Part shown: positions 7,027 through 9,817 of the stretch, piece by piece
Layout of the letters: every line of letters begins with the position of its first letter
Position numbering within the stretch: position 1 is the stretch's first letter
NCBI GenBank assembly: GCA_029863825.1
Contig: JAOTUP010000040.1
Span: 1 to 9,817, forward strand
Direction of reading: 5' to 3'
Source: Acidobacteriota bacterium
Lineage (GTDB): Bacteria; Acidobacteriota; Thermoanaerobaculia; Multivoradales; JAHEKO01
Length of the DNA stretch: 9,817 nucleotides
Notes under the pieces: model-generated
What the model saw: only the letters and a program-made list of their open reading frames with translations
The model's database searches: none
Told to the model about the DNA's origin: nothing
Made by a program: the position numbers and the translations under genes

Positions 7027-7395
7027 ATGGAACCGAAAAAAATCCTGGTCGTCGATGATTCGAAGCTCATCCACAAGATGTTCGAGGTGATGCTGCGATC
7101 CAACACACTGGTTCACGCTGAAGACGGACAGGAGGGCTTGCAGCGTCTCGTCGAGAATGCTGATGTCGATCTGATCTTGCTCGACATCAACATGCCACGA
7201 ATGAACGGGCTAGAGTTTCTCGATGCGGTCAAGCGCAACAACGCCTTTGTGCAGATCCCGGTGGTGATAGTCAGTACCGAAGGCAAGGAGGAAGACACCG
7301 AGCGCGCGCTTCAGGCAGGCGCCGCTGCGTACATCAAAAAGCCATTCGAAAGCGAGAGCATTCTCTCGGTGATCTCAAAGGTCCTCGCAAGTTGA
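7027..7395 (+). CDS. CheY-type single-domain response regulator
   Basis: A 122-residue stand-alone receiver with no output domain. All phosphorylation-site residues are present: the acidic pair Asp10/Asp11 in ILVVDDSK, the phospho-acceptor Asp53 in LILLDINMPRMNG, Ser83 in VVIVSTEG at the Thr/Ser switch position, Tyr102, and Lys105 in YIKKPF. Spacings (+30 and +52 from Asp53) match CheY. It should accept phosphate from the divergently encoded CheA and signal by protein contact. The start at 7027 gives the canonical N-terminus. The upstream extension to 6958 is not receiver-like. AGAGG lies 11 nt before the ATG, slightly far. It leads an operon with a GAF protein (10 bp gap) and a DUF4388 protein, which are candidate targets. 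Since no flagellar gene is seen, calling it CheY proper would presume a motor target, so no symbol is given. Confidence 0.93.
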   Translation: MEPKKILVVDDSKLIHKMFEVMLRSNTLVHAEDGQEGLQRLVENADVDLILLDINMPRMNGLEFLDAVKRNNAFVQIPVVIVSTEGKEEDTERALQAGAAAYIKKPFESESILSVISKVLAS

Positions 7396-7405
7396 CGGTG
7401 GCAGA

Positions 7406-8176
7406 ATGAGAGACGGGAGCGGCGCGCCGGAGCGTCCAGCGGGCCGCGAATCGACTCCGGAATTGACACGAGTCGTCGATGAGCTGGAAGGCACTCTGGC
7501 TGAGGCCGGGCGCCTGCTCAAAGCTCTGCAAGCGGCGGTACCACCTCCGCCGCCGAAGGAAGATCCGGCAGCCGAGCAGGTCGCTCGCCTGCAGCGGGAT
7601 CTCGACACTGCAGAGCTCGATCTGAGCGAGTTCTCGACACGGCTGATCGAGACAGAGAATCAGCGCAGCCGTTTGATGAACCTGTATGTCGCCACCTATC
7701 AGTTGCATGCCACACTCGATCTCGAAGAGGTGACGTCGACGATCGCCGAAATATCGCGCGAGCTTCTGGGAGCGCAGAAGTATGTTCTGCTGCTGCGCAA
7801 CGAGTCGGAAGATCAGGTGTGCGAAGTTTCTCTCGCCGGTGGGTTGGACGAGCGCGATCATCTGTTTCTCGGACGTACCTACACAGGCGGTGAGCCGACC
7901 GTAGACGGAACACTCGCTGACGGCGTCCTGCGTGTCGATCCCGAGGCGGGGTCCAATGTGCTTGCTGCAGTTCCGCTCACCGTGCAGGGAGCAATCGTTG
8001 GCGCTCTGGCGATTCTCAAACTCTTCGACCACAAGCCGGCGCTGACCGCGGGCGACCGCGACTTGCTCGACTTGCTGGCGGCACATGCCGCGAGCGCGCT
8101 GCTGGCGGCGCGCATCTATTCAGCGACTGATCGCAAGCTCAAGACCTTGGAGAACCTGGTCAAACTGGTTCGGTGA
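7406..8176 (+). CDS. Coiled-coil and GAF domain protein
   Basis: The 256-residue soluble protein has two helical, coiled-coil-prone segments (about 17-44 and 54-92) joined by a PPPPPK stretch (46-51), then a GAF-like domain (about 105-240). Family-typical pieces include LMNLYVATYQLHATLDLEEV (90-109), leading into the first helix, then YVLLLRNESED, LAAVPLTVQGAIVGALAILK (186-205) and the closing helix DRDLLDLLAAHAASALLAARIY (217-238). GAF domains bind small ligands or mediate dimerisation. No cyclic-nucleotide or bilin-binding signature was recognised. No enzymatic output is present, so it is probably a sensor or adaptor partner. It starts 10 bp after the receiver stop with GGTGG 4 nt before the ATG, and its stop is 19 bp before the DUF4388 gene, so the three are almost certainly one transcript. 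Function within the pathway is inferred only from position. Confidence 0.85.
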   Translation: MRDGSGAPERPAGRESTPELTRVVDELEGTLAEAGRLLKALQAAVPPPPPKEDPAAEQVARLQRDLDTAELDLSEFSTRLIETENQRSRLMNLYVATYQLHATLDLEEVTSTIAEISRELLGAQKYVLLLRNESEDQVCEVSLAGGLDERDHLFLGRTYTGGEPTVDGTLADGVLRVDPEAGSNVLAAVPLTVQGAIVGALAILKLFDHKPALTAGDRDLLDLLAAHAASALLAARIYSATDRKLKTLENLVKLVR

Positions 8177-8195
8177 CTGCATTGAGAGTCCTCGC

Positions 8196-9812
8196 ATGAG
8201 CATCTCGGGCAACCTCCTCGACGTTTCGGTTGCCGACGTGATGCAGTTCATTCACCTCGGAGGTCGAACTGGAACGCTGATCATCGAGATCGGAGGCAAG
8301 AAAGCGGAAGTCGGGTTTCACCGGGGTCGGATCATCAGCGCTATGGCCCCGACGTCCAAGCGTCTCGGGGACCTCTTGCTGGAGGCCGGCGTGATCAGTC
8401 GAGCGACCCTCGAGGAAGCTCTGGCGCAACAGCAGGCGGAGATGCCTCGCATGTCGCTGGGAAAGATCCTGGTCAGCATGGGTGCGGTGTCACGCGAGAG
8501 GTTGCGGGAAGTCGTGGCTGAGCAGATCGAGCACACCGTCTACGATTTGGTGACATGGAACGAAGGCCAGTTCGAGTTTGCGATGGACGAGCTTCGGCCC
8601 ATCGACGACATTGCCGTCTATCCGGGAGACATCCTTCCCGACATCAATCTCAACACGCAGATCGTCGTGCTCGAGGCGCTGCGCATTTTCGACGAGAAGA
8701 ACCGCGATCGACTCGAAGGCAGAAGCGGTTCTGCAAGTGAAGCAGAGTCGAAGGGCGTGCCGTCGTCGGCGGCTGAGACGAGAGAATCGCTCGAGACTCA
8801 GGCCGAGCTCGAGGGTGAGCTGGCGCTGCGCACCTTGGTTGATTCGGAGGGCGGTGACGTCGAGCATCCCGATGCCGGCGACGCGGCGGATGATACGCCG
8901 TCAGAAGTGCGGTTCCAGGTCGTCTCCCCCGACTTCGAGCTCCTGGCCCTGCTGAAGACTCTCGCCGGCGGTGAAGTCGGAGAGGTCGTCGGTGTCAGAC
9001 TGTGGGATGCGGGCCTGACCCTGCCCGGCGAGTCTCCGCCGGTTGTGCTGGTGGATTTGCGGCATCGCGCTGTGGACACGGACGAACTGGAGAAGTTTCG
9101 GCGGGCACGTGCTCATGCCTCCATCATCGTCATCTGCGACGAGACGATACCTTCCGCAAAGGCATACGAAGCGGGCGCCCTCGCCGTTGTTCCGCCGGAG
9201 CCCGAGGCCATCGTCGCCTGCTTGGCGAGCGTCGTGAGGAATCGCTGGGGACGGGTCGGAACGGTTAGCGAGATGAGTGCCTATAGCGCCGGATTCGCCA
9301 AGTTGCGGCGTGTCGTCGCCGACTTGCGCTCGGGGCTTCTATCGGCGACCGTGGCGCTCAACCTGATGCAAGTGATCTCGGAGTCGGTAGAGCGTGCGGT
9401 GATGTTCACCGTTAGAGGTTCCAAGCTGGTGGCGCTCGGCGCCTTCGGATTCAGCATGGACGGCGAGCCACTGGCGGGCGCGACGCGAGGTCTGGCGATT
9501 CCACTGGAGCGGGGGAGCGCCCTGGCCGAGGCGATCGACAACGGGCAGACTCGCTCGGTGATCTTCGAGGAGGCGAATCTCCCCAGCGCTTTTGCCGAGA
9601 TCGTCGGCCGCCCCCGCACCGGCCAAGTCGTGGTGTTTCCGGTCCTCGGCAGCGAGCGAGTGAACTCCGTCGTGTACACCGACAATGGTCAGGTGAGCCG
9701 GGAGATCGGGGAGATCGAGATTCTCGAACTAGCGGCAGCCCAAGTCGGGGTGGCCTTCGAGAACGAGACCTTGCGCCGTCGCATGGACCGCCTGTCGGAG
9801 ACTAAGCACTGA
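8196..9812 (+). CDS. DUF4388 (PATAN) protein with receiver-like and GAF-like regions
   Basis: A 538-residue soluble protein. Residues 1-158 form a DUF4388/PATAN domain: MSISGNLLDVSVADVMQFIH (1-20), GGRTGTLIIEIGGKKAEVGF (22-41), HRGRIISAMAP (42-52), GDLLLEAGVIS (58-68), WNEGQFEFAMDE (121-132), and INLNTQIVVLEALRIFDE (150-167). An acidic, Ser/Glu-rich linker follows (170-236). Residues 237-350 resemble a receiver without its active site: VSPDFELL replaces the acidic pair, VVLVDL keeps an Asp (287), and AVVPPE lacks the usual Lys. Residues 365-525 look like a divergent GAF domain (VALNLMQVIS, GLAIPL, LELAAAQVGVAFEN). The ATG at 8196 gives the canonical DUF4388 start with GAGAG 7 nt upstream. The open frame extends 37 codons further but overlaps the GAF gene. 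PATAN domains are known from cyanobacterial PatA-type regulators and occur in many signalling proteins. The biochemical role here is unknown, and the position suggests an output or regulatory partner of the receiver. Confidence 0.85.
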   Translation: MSISGNLLDVSVADVMQFIHLGGRTGTLIIEIGGKKAEVGFHRGRIISAMAPTSKRLGDLLLEAGVISRATLEEALAQQQAEMPRMSLGKILVSMGAVSRERLREVVAEQIEHTVYDLVTWNEGQFEFAMDELRPIDDIAVYPGDILPDINLNTQIVVLEALRIFDEKNRDRLEGRSGSASEAESKGVPSSAAETRESLETQAELEGELALRTLVDSEGGDVEHPDAGDAADDTPSEVRFQVVSPDFELLALLKTLAGGEVGEVVGVRLWDAGLTLPGESPPVVLVDLRHRAVDTDELEKFRRARAHASIIVICDETIPSAKAYEAGALAVVPPEPEAIVACLASVVRNRWGRVGTVSEMSAYSAGFAKLRRVVADLRSGLLSATVALNLMQVISESVERAVMFTVRGSKLVALGAFGFSMDGEPLAGATRGLAIPLERGSALAEAIDNGQTRSVIFEEANLPSAFAEIVGRPRTGQVVVFPVLGSERVNSVVYTDNGQVSREIGEIEILELAAAQVGVAFENETLRRRMDRLSETKH

Positions 9813-9817
9813 TGACG
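9812..9817 (+). CDS. Possible start of the next gene (two codons visible)
   Basis: The stop of the DUF4388 gene is followed by an overlapping ATG (TGATG), giving ATG ACG before the window ends. This spacing matches the tight packing of the operon. GGAG lies about 13 nt upstream (9797-9800), farther than ideal. Nothing can be said about the product. Confidence 0.3.

Noticed and set aside
6835..7116. 94-codon N-terminal extension of cheA
   Set aside because: It crosses the whole intergenic region and the start of the divergent receiver gene, is not HPt-like, and the internal ATG at 6834 gives a canonical P1 start.
7334..8086. Long minus-strand open frame (250 codons) opposite the GAF gene
   Set aside because: It lies antisense to a well-supported gene with recognisable domains, has no recognisable protein features, and is typical of shadow frames in GC-rich coding DNA.
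8085..8195. 37-codon N-terminal extension of the DUF4388 protein
   Set aside because: It overlaps the GAF gene in another frame. MSISGNLLDVS at 8196 is the usual beginning of a DUF4388 domain.

Overview
The window is a compact chemosensory locus of about 9.8 kb with almost no non-coding DNA. It looks like a GC-rich (roughly 60%, judged by eye) Gram-negative bacterium. The DUF4388 (PATAN) output protein, the HEAT-repeat protein inside a che operon and the style of the GAF protein recall Myxococcota, other former Deltaproteobacteria and Acidobacteriota. That placement is a guess from domain content and was not tested. There are no mobile elements, RNA genes or CRISPR arrays.

Minus strand (6834 down to 1): one operon-like run of five genes, read right to left. 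It holds cheA (histidine kinase without a P2 domain), cheW (adaptor), a transmembrane chemoreceptor with tandem HAMP-like segments, a 638-residue HEAT-repeat protein of unknown role, and cheR (receptor methyltransferase, cut by the left edge). cheA/cheW and HEAT/cheR each overlap by ATGA. The other gaps are 31-35 bp. The methyltransferase and the receptor's several methylation-type motifs imply an adapting pathway. No cheB is visible and one may lie beyond the left edge.

Centre (6835-7026): a 192-bp divergent intergenic region that must carry the promoters for both directions. It holds two dyad-symmetric sequences about 25 bp apart, which are candidate operator sites.

Plus strand (7027 to the right edge): a second tight operon. 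It encodes a stand-alone CheY-type receiver with all phosphorylation residues, a coiled-coil/GAF protein, and a DUF4388 protein that also carries a degenerate receiver-like segment and a C-terminal GAF-like domain. A TGATG stop/start overlap at the right edge suggests another gene follows.

Likely logic (inference): receptor, CheW and CheA form the sensory array, CheA phosphorylates the divergently encoded receiver, and CheR tunes the receptor. The GAF and DUF4388 proteins and the HEAT protein are the unusual parts and are candidates for output or regulation. No flagellar or pilus gene is in view, so the system could control motility, gliding or a non-motility process.
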